From positions 124,001-188,000 of the forward strand of contig NZ_NCSM01000042.1 of NCBI RefSeq assembly GCF_002224125.1: DNA of 64,000 bases. Direction: 5' to 3'. Each line of letters begins with the position of its first letter. The stretch's first letter is position 1. The translations under genes and the position numbers were made by a program. Source of the stretch: Streptomyces sp. NBS 14/10. Its GTDB lineage: Bacteria; Actinomycetota; Actinomycetes; Streptomycetales; Streptomycetaceae. Shown piece by piece: positions 8,801-17,750 of this stretch. The notes below the pieces were generated by a model. That model was not told the origin of the DNA. It searched no databases and was given only the letters and a program-made list of their open reading frames with translations.

Positions 8801-11800
8801 GCCGTGCGCCTCCTGGATGGCGCTGATCGGGTAGTGGCGGTAGGGATACGCGCTCTGCTCGCGCCCGAACGCCTCCCGCACCGCGTCCAGCCAGCTGTCC
8901 TGGGCCGTGTTCACCCTCATGGGAAGGGTGTTGAGGAACAGCCCGACCATGCGCTCGGCATGCGGGTGTTCCGGGCGGCCGTGTGCGATGAGACCGGTCA
9001 TGATGTCGTCGCGCCCGGACAGCAGCCGCAGGGTCATGCAGTGGGCGGCGAATAGCACCGACTTCACCGGCAGCGCCTGAGCGCGGGCGAAGGCCCGTAC
9101 GTCGTCGCCGAGCCGGGCCGGCAGGTCGAAGCGGTGCGATCCGCGTACGCCCGCGGCCGACGGCGGCTGGTGCGGGCGGTACGAGCCGAGAGCGGTGGGT
9201 TCGCCTCCGGCGAGCTCCTCGCGCCAGTACCGGCGGTCTTCCTCCGACGCCAGGGCCCGTCGTTCGGCCAGCAGGTGTGCGGCGGGCGAGGGCAGGCGGA
9301 CCTCGGGCGCCGGGGTCGGATGCAGGCCCAGGGCATGCCCGTAGTCACGCAGCAGTTCGCCCATGAGATTGGCGACGCTCGCCCCGTCGAACAGGGCGTG
9401 GTGGAAGCTCAGGACCAAGTCGACCGCGCTGCGGCGGACATGGACGCGCAGCGCGTACAGCGGGGCGGTGGCAGTGGCGGCGTCAATGGAGTACTCGTGG
9501 TGGCGGCGTTCTTCGATATGCCGCGCCACCTCCGCTTCCGCGTCGTCGATGTCACGGGACCGCAGATCGACGATGTCGAGGCTGTCGTTTATGGCCGGGT
9601 GCACCAGCTGCAGCGGTTCGGTGAACCCGGCCAGGCCGAAGCTGGTGCGCAGCGCCGGGTGGCGCCGTACGAGCCCGCCGAAGGCCGCGCGGAAGTGTCC
9701 CTCGTCCCAGTCGCAACGCAGCGTGTAGCGGAACACGTCCTTGTACAGGGACGATCCCCGGCGCTGACGGCTGTGGTAGATCAGGCCGAGTTGCATCCGG
9801 GTGAGCGGATAGGCGTCCGAGACCGAGCCGAGCCGCGCCCGGTCGATACCGGAGACGGTGTCGAAGGGGCTCGGTTCCGCCAAGGGATCGGAGGGGGATG
9901 CGTCGAGGACGGCCCGCGCGGCCAGGCGGGCGACGGTGGAGTGCCGTACGAGATCGGCCAGCGGGAAGCGCAGACCGCGCTGCTCGGCCAGGGCGCGGAC
10001 CCGCAGCATCTGCAGCGAGTCGCCGCCGAGCGCGTAGTAGTCGTCCTCGGCGCCCACCGGACCGCACCGCAGGACCTCGGACCATACGTCCGCCAGGATC
10101 TGTTCCGCGGAGGTGAGCGGGCGTGTGGCCGGTGCGCCGCCGCGGGCCACCGGTTCCGGCAGCGCCCGGCGGTCGGCCTTGCCGTTGGGGGTCAGCGGAA
10201 TGTGGTCGAGCCGCATCAGCAGCGCCGGGATCATGAACTCCGGTAAATCTTCCGCCAGTTGGCGGCGCACGTCGACGGCGTCGAGCTCGTCGTCGGAGAC
10301 GTAGTAGCCGACCAGGTGGACACCCCGTTCGTCATCGGTGCGGTCCACGACCAGCGCGTCGCGGATGCCGGGCACGGCGGTCAGGGCCCGGCCGACCTCG
10401 CCCGGCTCCACCCGGTTCCCGCGGATCTTCACCTGGTCGTCGAGGCGGCCGAGGTATTCGAGGGAGCCGTCGGCGAGCCACCGTACGAGGTCACCGGTGC
10501 GGTACAGACTGCCTTCGCCGGTGAACGGGTCGCCGATGAACCGCTCCGCCGTAAGGTCGGGCCGGTTCAGATATCCCGCGGCCACCCCGGCGCCGCCGAT
10601 CCACAGCTCGCCCGGGACACCTGTGGGCTGCGGCTGCCCGTCCTCCCCGACCACGTACAGACAGGTGTTGTCGATCGGCCGTCCGATGGGCACGCGGCCG
10701 ACGGGGCGGCCGGGGTCCCCGGGGCAGTCGTGGAAGGTCACATCGACGGTCGCCTCGGTCGGGCCGTACAGGTTCACCAGGTCCGGCGTGGCACGCTCCC
10801 CGTCGTGGAAGAGCCGGTTGAACCGGTCGACGCGGGCGGCCGGCAGCGCCTCTCCGCTGCAGAAGACACGGCGCAGCGTCTCCGTGTCGGCGCGCAGGTC
10901 CGGGGTCTGCTCCGCGGCGTCGAGGAAGGCGCCGAGCATGGACGGTACGAAGTGCGCGACGGTGACGCGCCGGTCGCGGATGGTCCGGCCGAGCACCCGA
11001 GGGTCCTTCTCACCGCCGGGCGGCAGCAGGGCCACGCTCGCTCCCTCAACCGCCCACCAGAACAGCTCCCATACGGACACATCGAAGGACACGGGGGTCT
11101 TCTGGAGCAGTACGTCGCCCTCGCCGATCGGGTACGCGCGCTGCATCCAGGCCAGCCGGTTGACCACCGAGTGGTGCCGGACCTGGACGCCCTTGGGCTT
11201 GCCGGTGGAGCCGGAGGTGTAGATCACATACGCGAGGTCCGAGCCGTCGGCCGCCCGCTCGAGCGGGGAGTCGTCGCCGTGCAGCAGATCCGCGACACGG
11301 TGCACGGGTACGCCCTCCGCCACCGCGCTCTCCGGCATGCGCTCGTCCGACGCCAGCACGGCGGCCGGACGGCTGTCGTCGAGCAGGAAGCGGATGCGCT
11401 CGCGTGGATATCCCGGGTCCACCGGGACATAGGCGCCGCCCGCCTTGCCCACCCCCATCAGCGCGATGAGCAGGTCGGGGCCGCGCTCCAGCGAGACGGC
11501 GACCCGGTCGCCCGGGCCCACGCCGTCCGCTCGCAGCGCCCGGGCGACCTGGTTGGCCCGTGCGTCGAGTTCGGCGTACGTCAGGGCGTCGTCCAGGCCG
11601 GGGCCCACCACGGCGATCCGCTCCGGAGCGCGGGCGACCTGGCGCTCGAAGAGCCCGGAGAGGGTGACGTCCCGCGGATACGCGACGCGGTCTCCCTGGC
11701 CGCGCCGGATCAGCTCTTCCCGCTCCGAGGCCGGGAGCATCGGCGCCGCGGACACCGGCCCGTCGGCCAGGTCCACGCCCCCTTCCAGCAGATACTTCAG

Positions 11801-13027
11801 GTGCCCGGCCATCGCCTCGATGGGGTAGTCGTCGTCGAAGACGTCCGTGGCGTAGTCCAGGTCGAAGCGGATCTCCTGCGCGTTGTCGAAGTCCAGCACC
11901 ACCACCGAGAGGGCATCCTGCTCGTGGCAGGGCGATTCCATCCACGTCTCGAGGTCGATGCCCGGGCCGGGGCCCGGGCGTCCGGCCCGGAGATAGGACA
12001 ACGTCACATCGAACAACTGCCGGTTACCGCCGTGGAGTCCCGGTAACGCGCGTACGACGTCCCCGAGGGCCACCCGCTCGTGTCGGCGCAGTGCACGGGT
12101 GGCGCTCCGCGTCCGGTTGACGATGTCGCGCAGCGGCTTTCCGCCGTGGGCGGGCAGGAGCAGGGGCAGCGTGTTCGCGAAATGCCCGACGGTGTCCATG
12201 AACTCACCCGGCCGGTTCAGGACCGGAACGCCCAGGATCACCTCCTCGGTGCGATGCACCCGCGTCAGGTAGGCGCCCAGCATCGTGGCGATATAGGGAA
12301 ACAGTGGCAGTTGGGCCTTGCGGACGCGTTCCGCCCATGAACGGTCCAGTGTGAAGGAGTGGCGCGCGCCTGCGCGGGGGGCGCCCGCCGGCTTCCTGGG
12401 GAACAGCGCGGGGACCGCGCCGACGAGGGCGGAGCGGTGGGCCTCCAGGTCCGCGGTGTTCTCCTCGGATCCCTGGTAGGCGGCATCCCGCGCGGAGAAC
12501 GAGCGGTACGGCGGCGCGCCGCTTTCCGCGGCGGCTCCGCCCGCCACCAGCGACGCGTAATCGTCGAGAATCCGGCCGCTCGTCAGGGCGAGCGACCAGC
12601 CGTCCATCACCAGGTGGTGCGCGACCAGTTGGAGGTGTGTCACGCGGGGGCCCTCCACCAGGATCGCCACCCGGACCATCGGCTGATCGCGCAGCGGCAT
12701 CGGGCGCTGCTGGAATGCGCGCACCCAGCGGCGGCAGGCCGCCGCCGGATCGCTTTCCCGTGACAGGTCGGTCGTTTCTACAGCGGGCGGCTGGGGTTCG
12801 ACCCACTGACGGGGTGTCCCGTCCTGGTCGTCGAATCGCAGACGCAGAGCGTCATGACGCCGCAGGGCTTGCTCGGCACACTGGCGGAGGACGCCGAGAT
12901 TCACATCCCCGGTGAGCTTTTCGTGAAATGAGACACTGTACTGCGGTGATTCCTCGGACTGTGCGGCGGAGACCCAGATGTCGAGCTGATATCGCGTCAA
13001 GGGGAAGGGTTTAGCGGGCGAATTCAT
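5813..13027 (-). CDS. two-module NRPS, C-A-PCP-C-A-PCP-TE
   Basis: 2404 residues from ATG 13027, preceded by GGAG. Order by motifs: C1 about 1-440 (HHLVMDG at 137-143), A1 about 450-960 (YTSGSTGKPKG, YRTGD), PCP1 (LGGDSL, Ser near 1003), C2 about 1060-1490 (HHALFDG), A2 about 1510-2000 (FTSGSTGRPKG, YGPTETHVV), PCP2 (LGGTSL), TE about 2125-2395 (GYSFGG with Asp and GDH). Reading the A1 pocket against GrsA gives DVWHFSLVD plus the A10 Lys, the serine code of EntF. A2 reads about DVQFVSQVV, which I cannot assign. The N-terminal C domain sits where a lipo-initiation domain would, so an N-acyl-Ser-X product is plausible. No epimerase or methyltransferase domain is present. Confidence 0.93.
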   Translation of the reverse strand: MNSPAKPFPLTRYQLDIWVSAAQSEESPQYSVSFHEKLTGDVNLGVLRQCAEQALRRHDALRLRFDDQDGTPRQWVEPQPPAVETTDLSRESDPAAACRRWVRAFQQRPMPLRDQPMVRVAILVEGPRVTHLQLVAHHLVMDGWSLALTSGRILDDYASLVAGGAAAESGAPPYRSFSARDAAYQGSEENTADLEAHRSALVGAVPALFPRKPAGAPRAGARHSFTLDRSWAERVRKAQLPLFPYIATMLGAYLTRVHRTEEVILGVPVLNRPGEFMDTVGHFANTLPLLLPAHGGKPLRDIVNRTRSATRALRRHERVALGDVVRALPGLHGGNRQLFDVTLSYLRAGRPGPGPGIDLETWMESPCHEQDALSVVVLDFDNAQEIRFDLDYATDVFDDDYPIEAMAGHLKYLLEGGVDLADGPVSAAPMLPASEREELIRRGQGDRVAYPRDVTLSGLFERQVARAPERIAVVGPGLDDALTYAELDARANQVARALRADGVGPGDRVAVSLERGPDLLIALMGVGKAGGAYVPVDPGYPRERIRFLLDDSRPAAVLASDERMPESAVAEGVPVHRVADLLHGDDSPLERAADGSDLAYVIYTSGSTGKPKGVQVRHHSVVNRLAWMQRAYPIGEGDVLLQKTPVSFDVSVWELFWWAVEGASVALLPPGGEKDPRVLGRTIRDRRVTVAHFVPSMLGAFLDAAEQTPDLRADTETLRRVFCSGEALPAARVDRFNRLFHDGERATPDLVNLYGPTEATVDVTFHDCPGDPGRPVGRVPIGRPIDNTCLYVVGEDGQPQPTGVPGELWIGGAGVAAGYLNRPDLTAERFIGDPFTGEGSLYRTGDLVRWLADGSLEYLGRLDDQVKIRGNRVEPGEVGRALTAVPGIRDALVVDRTDDERGVHLVGYYVSDDELDAVDVRRQLAEDLPEFMIPALLMRLDHIPLTPNGKADRRALPEPVARGGAPATRPLTSAEQILADVWSEVLRCGPVGAEDDYYALGGDSLQMLRVRALAEQRGLRFPLADLVRHSTVARLAARAVLDASPSDPLAEPSPFDTVSGIDRARLGSVSDAYPLTRMQLGLIYHSRQRRGSSLYKDVFRYTLRCDWDEGHFRAAFGGLVRRHPALRTSFGLAGFTEPLQLVHPAINDSLDIVDLRSRDIDDAEAEVARHIEERRHHEYSIDAATATAPLYALRVHVRRSAVDLVLSFHHALFDGASVANLMGELLRDYGHALGLHPTPAPEVRLPSPAAHLLAERRALASEEDRRYWREELAGGEPTALGSYRPHQPPSAAGVRGSHRFDLPARLGDDVRAFARAQALPVKSVLFAAHCMTLRLLSGRDDIMTGLIAHGRPEHPHAERMVGLFLNTLPMRVNTAQDSWLDAVREAFGREQSAYPYRHYPISAIQEAHGGGPLFETVFNYVRFQQLTDALREPGLELTELRTVEETNFSLLVNAVTDPVDQSIWLRIDNDGQTVTRDQVGVFADYYTRVLDRMVHHPQEQPGWDFLTAVPQPLTAADKAPPSVLDGFADQALRTPDALALATEDEQWTYARLDRTTEAVARNLLALGVRTGDVVGVAADRSPEVIAAILGIMRAGAAVMPLDTGYPATRLSYMIEAADPRHIVTTGRHDAPLGRASRIVRFEEIAEPPTEDTSAPPLPAIALDGTACVLFTSGSTGRPKGVDIPHRTLATLVSWQNRAPSAAQGITLQYAPLSFDVSLQEIFSTLCAGGTLRLVPEEIRRDMPALVRLLHRERVERVFVPSIALQQLALAAEALGLTPAALRVIVSSGEQLRITDEVRRLCSALPGMVLENQYGPTETHVVTRHTLTGPPADFPDLPPVGTAVDGAHVVVVDPRLRPVPPGVTGELYLGGATVARGYLGRDDLTKERFVTLPGRSGRFYRSGDLGFALPGGEIVCTGRADTQVKVRGFRVETAEVELAIRDLAPRHPGIAEAAVVAHNRPGTDTVLVAFLTGDPSTVDTGALRSRLRETLPDYMVPSYVQWLPAMPSTPSGKRDDAALRAIPLEAPADHDTTPPRTPLEKALAEILADLLHLPEVGIHDSMFDLGGTSLTAMRLIATLEQRFGTVIPLSEFIAAPTVAAMADRLGSGAATPACFDPIVPLNPSGGRTPLFMVHPMGGNVLCFLPFAKHLDPDQPLYALQAAGADPGTEPLDTIPDMARNYLAAVKRIQPEGPYKISGYSFGGFVAFEMALQLRAQGEQADVLILDTVTLNPRLRELYTDDALLGWFFWELLWPVRGGASPLEAIPEHATSLDEKFAHIARCAVDLGVLPADSSGTVVQRLFRLYRANWLATLNYRPGTNDQDVILLRADEPLPAILEAMHGAAGSLHYEPTNGWQRVTTGRIQVIGIPGDHLSIMEEPGVAHVAKTMADILHPSTHLRRENRVL

Positions 13028-13131
13028 TGTCACGATCTCCGGGTGAGACGTTGGGGGCCGGCTACCGGTCGAACGAAGGAATGAGAAGGACTGCGGACAA
13101 AAGAACGCGAAGGACCCGTGGCGAGGGCGGA

Positions 13132-14115
13132 CTAGTACCAGCGCACCAGTGCCGCGGCGGCGTTCATACCGCCGCCGATGGAGGCCAGCAGGAGGATTTC
13201 CCCTCGCTCCAGGGGCCGGTCCCGGTCTGCCGCACACAGAGTGACGGGAATGGAGGCGCCCGCGGTGTTCCCCAGGTGGGGAGCGGTGAGCGGCATACGC
13301 TTACGGTCGATTCCCGTCATATCGGCGAAGGACTCCAACAGGCGGGGGTTCGCCTGATGGAAGATGAACCGGTCAATTCCTCCCAGACTCAACCCGGCGT
13401 CGTCCAGGACCTGGTCCACGATCTTGGGCAGAGTCGTGTGCACATACTGCCGGATCGCACGCCCGTCCATCTTCAGGAAATTCTGCCCGGATTGGAGCGC
13501 GGTCCGATCGAGCGGCAGGGCCGTGCCGCCGGCCGGCACTCCGACGAGATGGTGGAGGGCGCCATCGCTGATGGTCCGCATGGCCAGCAGTCCGTAGCCC
13601 TCCGGTACGGGGCCGAGCAGCACGGCTCCGGCACCGTCCCCGAAGAGGCTCACGGTGCTCCGGTCGGTGCGGTCCATGATGGTGGAGAACATATCGGCGC
13701 CCACCACCAGCACATGTTCGGTATCCGGCGACGCCGACCGCAGACCGTCGGCGACGGCCATGCCGTACAGGAAGCCACTGCACACCGCGTTGACATCGAA
13801 GGCCGGCATGACGCGCAGCCCGAGTTTGTGCTGCACGATGGCTGCCGTCGCCGGCTGGGGCACATCGGGCGTACAGGTGGTCAGTATCAGAGCGTCGATC
13901 AGCTCCGCGGCGCCGTCGCATTCGGAGAAGATCTGCCGCACCGCGCGCACCGCGAGATCCGAGGTGGCCGTTCCGGTGCTCGCATACCGTCTCTCGAGAA
14001 TTCCCGTGCGTTCGTGGATCCATTCCTCCGATACGCCGGCCCATTCGGCTATCTGATCGTTTCCGACCACGCGATCGGGTACATGAGATCCGATGCTGAT
14101 GATCCCTGTGGGCAT
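13132..14115 (-). CDS. beta-ketoacyl-ACP synthase III family enzyme
   Basis: 327 residues from ATG 14115; the frame continues upstream to a GTG at 14232 (39 more residues), but homologous sequence begins at PTGIISIGSHVP, and no good ribosome site marks either start. The KAS III triad is intact: Cys112 (NAVCSGF), His253 (FIFHQANP) and Asn283 (HLGNTAG). The enzyme should condense or transfer an acyl group from acyl-CoA. In secondary metabolism, relatives prime chains or act as acyltransferases. It lies 104 bp before the NRPS on the same strand and probably supplies or transfers the acyl part. Confidence 0.88.
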   Translation of the reverse strand: MPTGIISIGSHVPDRVVGNDQIAEWAGVSEEWIHERTGILERRYASTGTATSDLAVRAVRQIFSECDGAAELIDALILTTCTPDVPQPATAAIVQHKLGLRVMPAFDVNAVCSGFLYGMAVADGLRSASPDTEHVLVVGADMFSTIMDRTDRSTVSLFGDGAGAVLLGPVPEGYGLLAMRTISDGALHHLVGVPAGGTALPLDRTALQSGQNFLKMDGRAIRQYVHTTLPKIVDQVLDDAGLSLGGIDRFIFHQANPRLLESFADMTGIDRKRMPLTAPHLGNTAGASIPVTLCAADRDRPLERGEILLLASIGGGMNAAAALVRWY

Positions 14116-14590
14116 GGGGAAATCCAGTTCGTCGATGGCCAGGCGGCGCGCATGGCGGCCCTGGCCCAGGGAAGGAAAACAGGAATCGCGCTGTTCCTTG
14201 AATTTCTTCTCGTCGACAGTCGGCGGACTCACATGGAAAGGGATGCCTCGACGGAGGGAAGCTTAGCCTGCGCCAGAGAAATCAGTCACTGTGACGTGCA
14301 CCACTTTATTCCTCCGATGAACGGTGGCCCATAGTCCGTTTTCAGTCCCCGTCACTTCAAACTGACATAGTTCTGCCATACATGGATTTCCGGGTCAACG
14401 TAAAACGGCGTCAGTTACGGCTGAAAATGCGCGAGGGCACGGCACCCTACCCCGGCAGCCCCCGTCGGACGGGCTCTTGAGGTACGGCCGAAGGTCCCCG
14501 GGGCCCACCCGCGATGTCACATCCAGGGCCTCCCGGTCCGTCCAGAAGTCGGTGATGCATCAGATGCCGCACTTCGAAAGGGACAGAAAA
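14116..14590. promoter_or_regulatory. divergent promoter region of the NRPS cluster
   Basis: This interval separates the minus-strand KAS III/NRPS unit from the plus-strand MMPL gene and is less GC-rich than its flanks around 14290-14420. It holds an 11-bp palindrome GTCAC-T-GTGAC at 14285-14295 and a looser GTCA-n8-TGAC pair near 14353. These are candidate regulator sites; no -10/-35 pair is convincing. Part of it would be coding if KAS III starts at 14232. Confidence 0.45.
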
Positions 14591-16831
14591 ATGCTTGACA
14601 GGCTGGCCAGACTGGTCATCCGGCGCCGAGTGGCGGTTCTTGTGGTGAGTCTCGTACTCGCCGTGGCCGGAGGAATCGCGAGTACGACCCTCTTCAGCAA
14701 ATTGGCCGCGGGCGGGTTCGACGACCCGCACTCGGAGTCCGGACGCGCCGTCAAGATGCTCTCCGACACGTTCGGCCAAGGCCAGCCCAACCTCACCGTG
14801 CTCGTCACCGTCGACGGCAGGGTGGACGATCCCGCCGCCCGGACCGCCGCCGGCGAGCTCACCCGGGAGCTGAGCAAGGAGCCCGGAGTCGAGAACGTCA
14901 CCTCTTACTGGACGGCGGGCAAACCGCCCCGGATGAAGAGCAGAAACGGCGATGCGGCCCTGATCACCGGCACGGTGACCGGCGACGACTCCACGGCGCA
15001 GAAGCGCGTGGCCGAGCTGGCCGATGCCTACGAGGGCGAACGAGCCGGTCTCGACGTGACGTTCGGCGGCAATACGAAGTTCCAGGCCGAGTTTCTGGAG
15101 CAGGGCCAGAAGGACGCCCAGACCGGCGAGATCATCGCCATCCCCCTCACTCTGGTCGTGCTGGTCTTCGTCTTCGGAAGTCTGATGGCCGCCGCCCTTC
15201 CGCTGATCGTCGCCATCGTCGCGATGATGCTCTCCATGGGGCTGATGTGGCTCCTGGCGGAGATGACGGCCGTCGGATCCCTCTCCGCAAGCGTCGTGAC
15301 CCTGCTGGGTCTGGGGCTCGCGATCGACTACAGCCTGCTCTTCGTCAACCGCTACCGGGAGGAACTGGCCTCCGGGAAGCAGACCGAGGAGGCGCTGCGG
15401 GCGACGATGACCTCGGCCGGGCGGACGGTGCTCTTCTCGACGCTCACGGTGGCGGTGGCCTCCAGCTCCATGGTGTGGTTTCCGCTTCTGGCCGTACGGT
15501 CCATGGGCTACGCGGGCGCGCTGACCGCGGTGCTGTCCGGTGCGGCCGCGCTGCTCGTGCTCCCCTCGGTGCTCGCCATGCTGGGTGACCGGATCGAGCG
15601 CGGCCGGGTCATCGGCCGCAAGAAGCGCGCCGCCGGGGCCGCGGAGGGCGACGGTGCCGCCGCGAACGGGTTCTGGCACCGCCTGGCGACGCTGGTGATG
15701 CGGCGTCCCCTGCCGATCGCCACGGCGGTCACGCTCTTTCTGCTGCTGCTCGGCGCACCGTTCCTCGGCATCAACATCGGCATGCCGGACGAGCGCGTGA
15801 TGCCGGAGTCGTCGTCCGCGCGCCGGGTCGCCACCGCCGTCAAGGAGGACTTCGTCGGCAGCGGGCAGAACGCGCTGGTGGTGATCGCGCCCGAGGGCGG
15901 ATCGGACGAGAAGGCCGTCGAGGGGTACGCGAAGCGGTTGTCATCGCTGCCCGGTGTCGCCGCGGTGCGCACCTCCACCGGAAGCTACGCGGAAGGCGAC
16001 CTCGCCACCCCCACTGACCAGCAGTCACGCGGCTTCGCCGCCAAGGGCGCCGTCTACTTCTCGGTGATGCCGGCGTCGGACAGCCCGGACGAGGCCGGGC
16101 AGATCGTCGGCGAGATCAGGGACAGCGAGGCGCCGTTCGATGTCCTGGTGGGCGGTATGGCGGCCACCAACGAGGACGCGGCGTCCGCTCTGGTGGAGTG
16201 GCTGCCGTACGCGCTGGGCACACTGCTGCTCGCGATGCTGGTGCTGCTGTTCCTGGTCACCGGGAGCGTTCTGCTGCCCTTCCTGGCCGTGGTGCTCAGC
16301 CTGCTCAGCCTGACGGCGACGTTCGGAGCGCTGGTGTGGGTGTTCCAGGACGGCCATCTGGCGGGGCTGTTCGGCGGTTTCACCGTGACCGGCAATATCG
16401 CGGCGACGATCCCGGTGATCCTCTTCGGCCTCGCCTTCGGTCTGGCCATGGACTACCAGGTGTTTCTGCTGTCCCGTATGCGGGAGGAGTACGAGCTGAC
16501 GGGTTCCCCGACGAAGGCCGTGACCCATGCTCTGGAGCACACAGGTCGGATCGTGACCGCCGCCGCGGTGGCCATTTCGATCGTCTTCCTCGCGTTCACG
16601 GCGTCGGACATCTCCCTGGTGAAGGCGTACGGTGTCGGGCTTCCGCTCGCAGTCCTGATGGACGCGACGCTCATCCGCGGTGTGCTGCTCCCCGCCGCGA
16701 TGCGGCTGGGCGGCGGGGCCACCTGGTGGGCGCCGCCGCGGCTTCGGCGGCTGCACGCCCGCCTCGGCCTGCGGGAGGAGGCACACCCGTCACGGCCGCG
16801 GAAGGAGCGGGAGCAGACGCCGGCCGGCTGA
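14591..16831 (+). CDS. MMPL/RND-family exporter
   Basis: 746 residues from ATG 14591, with AAGGGA just upstream; the open frame extends back to 14477 without family features. The protein has the MMPL layout: one N-terminal helix (RRRVAVLVVSLVLAVAGG), a long extracytoplasmic loop, a block of five helices, then the pattern repeated, about 12 helices in all. The second block includes the LAFGLAMDYQVFLLSRMREEY segment typical of these proton-driven transporters. In actinomycetes such proteins export lipids, lipopeptides and glycolipids. Divergent placement next to the NRPS and KAS III genes suggests export of an acylated peptide. Confidence 0.9.
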   Translation: MLDRLARLVIRRRVAVLVVSLVLAVAGGIASTTLFSKLAAGGFDDPHSESGRAVKMLSDTFGQGQPNLTVLVTVDGRVDDPAARTAAGELTRELSKEPGVENVTSYWTAGKPPRMKSRNGDAALITGTVTGDDSTAQKRVAELADAYEGERAGLDVTFGGNTKFQAEFLEQGQKDAQTGEIIAIPLTLVVLVFVFGSLMAAALPLIVAIVAMMLSMGLMWLLAEMTAVGSLSASVVTLLGLGLAIDYSLLFVNRYREELASGKQTEEALRATMTSAGRTVLFSTLTVAVASSSMVWFPLLAVRSMGYAGALTAVLSGAAALLVLPSVLAMLGDRIERGRVIGRKKRAAGAAEGDGAAANGFWHRLATLVMRRPLPIATAVTLFLLLLGAPFLGINIGMPDERVMPESSSARRVATAVKEDFVGSGQNALVVIAPEGGSDEKAVEGYAKRLSSLPGVAAVRTSTGSYAEGDLATPTDQQSRGFAAKGAVYFSVMPASDSPDEAGQIVGEIRDSEAPFDVLVGGMAATNEDAASALVEWLPYALGTLLLAMLVLLFLVTGSVLLPFLAVVLSLLSLTATFGALVWVFQDGHLAGLFGGFTVTGNIAATIPVILFGLAFGLAMDYQVFLLSRMREEYELTGSPTKAVTHALEHTGRIVTAAAVAISIVFLAFTASDISLVKAYGVGLPLAVLMDATLIRGVLLPAAMRLGGGATWWAPPRLRRLHARLGLREEAHPSRPRKEREQTPAG

Positions 16832-16869
16832 CCGCCGACCGGCGTGAGCGGCTCCCGGTCAGCGGTGGC

Positions 16870-17589
16870 TCAGGACAGGAAACTGCCGTACGGGCCGTTC
16901 AGGATCCCGTTCTTCTGGGACTGGTTGAAGTGACAGTTCGGGTAGTCGTAGAACGACGCGGACATCGGTGTGCCGTCGGTGAACGTGGAGTCGGGCAGAC
17001 CCAAGGCATGGCCCAGCTCGTGCACCATGCCGCCGTACCACCGGTTCATATTGCCGTTGGTACCGGCGGCACCGTCGGCGTCGTGACCGCTGAGGATCAC
17101 CCAGCCGCCGCCACCGCCGCCACCGGAGACGTTCTGCTGCTCGGCGCTGATCTCGCCGACGCACAGCCAGCGCGAGTCCGGGGCGTTGAGAGCCAGCTTG
17201 CGCATCAGCTCCTGCTGCATGTTGAAGACCACCCACCAGTACGGGTCGTCGCCGTTCCGCGTGTTCTCGTACCAGGCCCGGTTGTGGTCGCCGTTGACCA
17301 CCTCGACCGCCGGGTTGTTCAGCGTGAAGGTCTTGCCGAGTTCCTGGCGGTAGTAGCGCTGTGCCTCCTTCATCACATTGGTGATGCCATCGGGGTAACG
17401 CTGGTCGAGTGCCACATCCGTGGGCTTGAGCCAGAACACTCGCACGGTCTTGGACGGCGGGGCGGCGGCCGAACGCGCCGTCGCCTCCGTCGCCGCCTCG
17501 GCGACCCCCGTCAACACCCCGGAGCCCAACGCTGCCATCCCCGCGGTCGCGGTCAGCACCGCGCGGCGCGTCATCTTGCGACTATCCAC
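16870..17589 (-). CDS. Tat-exported zinc metalloprotease
   Basis: 239 residues from GTG 17589, chosen because GAGGAGG stands six bases upstream. The signal VDSRKMTRRAVLTATAG is of twin-arginine type. The zinc site HELGHALGLPD begins at residue 190 (His190, Glu191, His194, Asp200), a metzincin-like HExxHxxGxxD with Asp as third ligand. A run of seven glycines stands about 25 residues before it. No propeptide of usual size or lectin domain is present. Converges on the MMPL gene (38 bp). A palindrome 55-80 bp upstream may control it. Distinct from the protease at 3047, which lacks the third ligand in this position. Confidence 0.78.
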   Translation of the reverse strand: MDSRKMTRRAVLTATAGMAALGSGVLTGVAEAATEATARSAAAPPSKTVRVFWLKPTDVALDQRYPDGITNVMKEAQRYYRQELGKTFTLNNPAVEVVNGDHNRAWYENTRNGDDPYWWVVFNMQQELMRKLALNAPDSRWLCVGEISAEQQNVSGGGGGGGWVILSGHDADGAAGTNGNMNRWYGGMVHELGHALGLPDSTFTDGTPMSASFYDYPNCHFNQSQKNGILNGPYGSFLS

Positions 17590-17643
17590 CGAACACCTCC
17601 TCGATGAACCAGTACATGACAAGACGAAGCTAGCACCAACTTA

Positions 17644-17672
17644 CGGTATTGCGAATATCGTTCGAAATACCG
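17644..17672. promoter_or_regulatory. AT-rich palindrome upstream of the metalloprotease
   Basis: CGGTATT (17644-17650) and AATACCG (17666-17672) enclose a second matched pair CGAA/TTCG around TATCG. The site starts 55 bp upstream of the protease GTG, within promoter distance, and is much less GC-rich than its surroundings. An operator is more likely than a terminator, since no T-tract follows on either strand. Confidence 0.5.
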
Positions 17673-17701
17673 AAAACGCCTGGACGGCGGGGCCTTAACG
17701 G

Positions 17702-17720
17702 ACACCTTCGAAGAAGGTGT
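17702..17720 (-). terminator. short hairpin after the P450 gene
   Basis: ACACCTTC (17702-17709) and GAAGGTGT (17713-17720) form an 8-bp stem with a GAA loop, 30 bp beyond the P450 stop. There is no U-tract, as is common for actinomycete terminators. Confidence 0.5.
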
Positions 17721-17750
17721 GCCCGAAGCCCCGCCGCCCCGGAGCGCGGG

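Noticed and set aside
16827..16863. Terminator between MMPL and metalloprotease genes
   Set aside because: An 8-bp stem with a 21-nt loop (GCTGACCG/CGGTCAGC) exists, but in such GC-rich DNA it is weak evidence.
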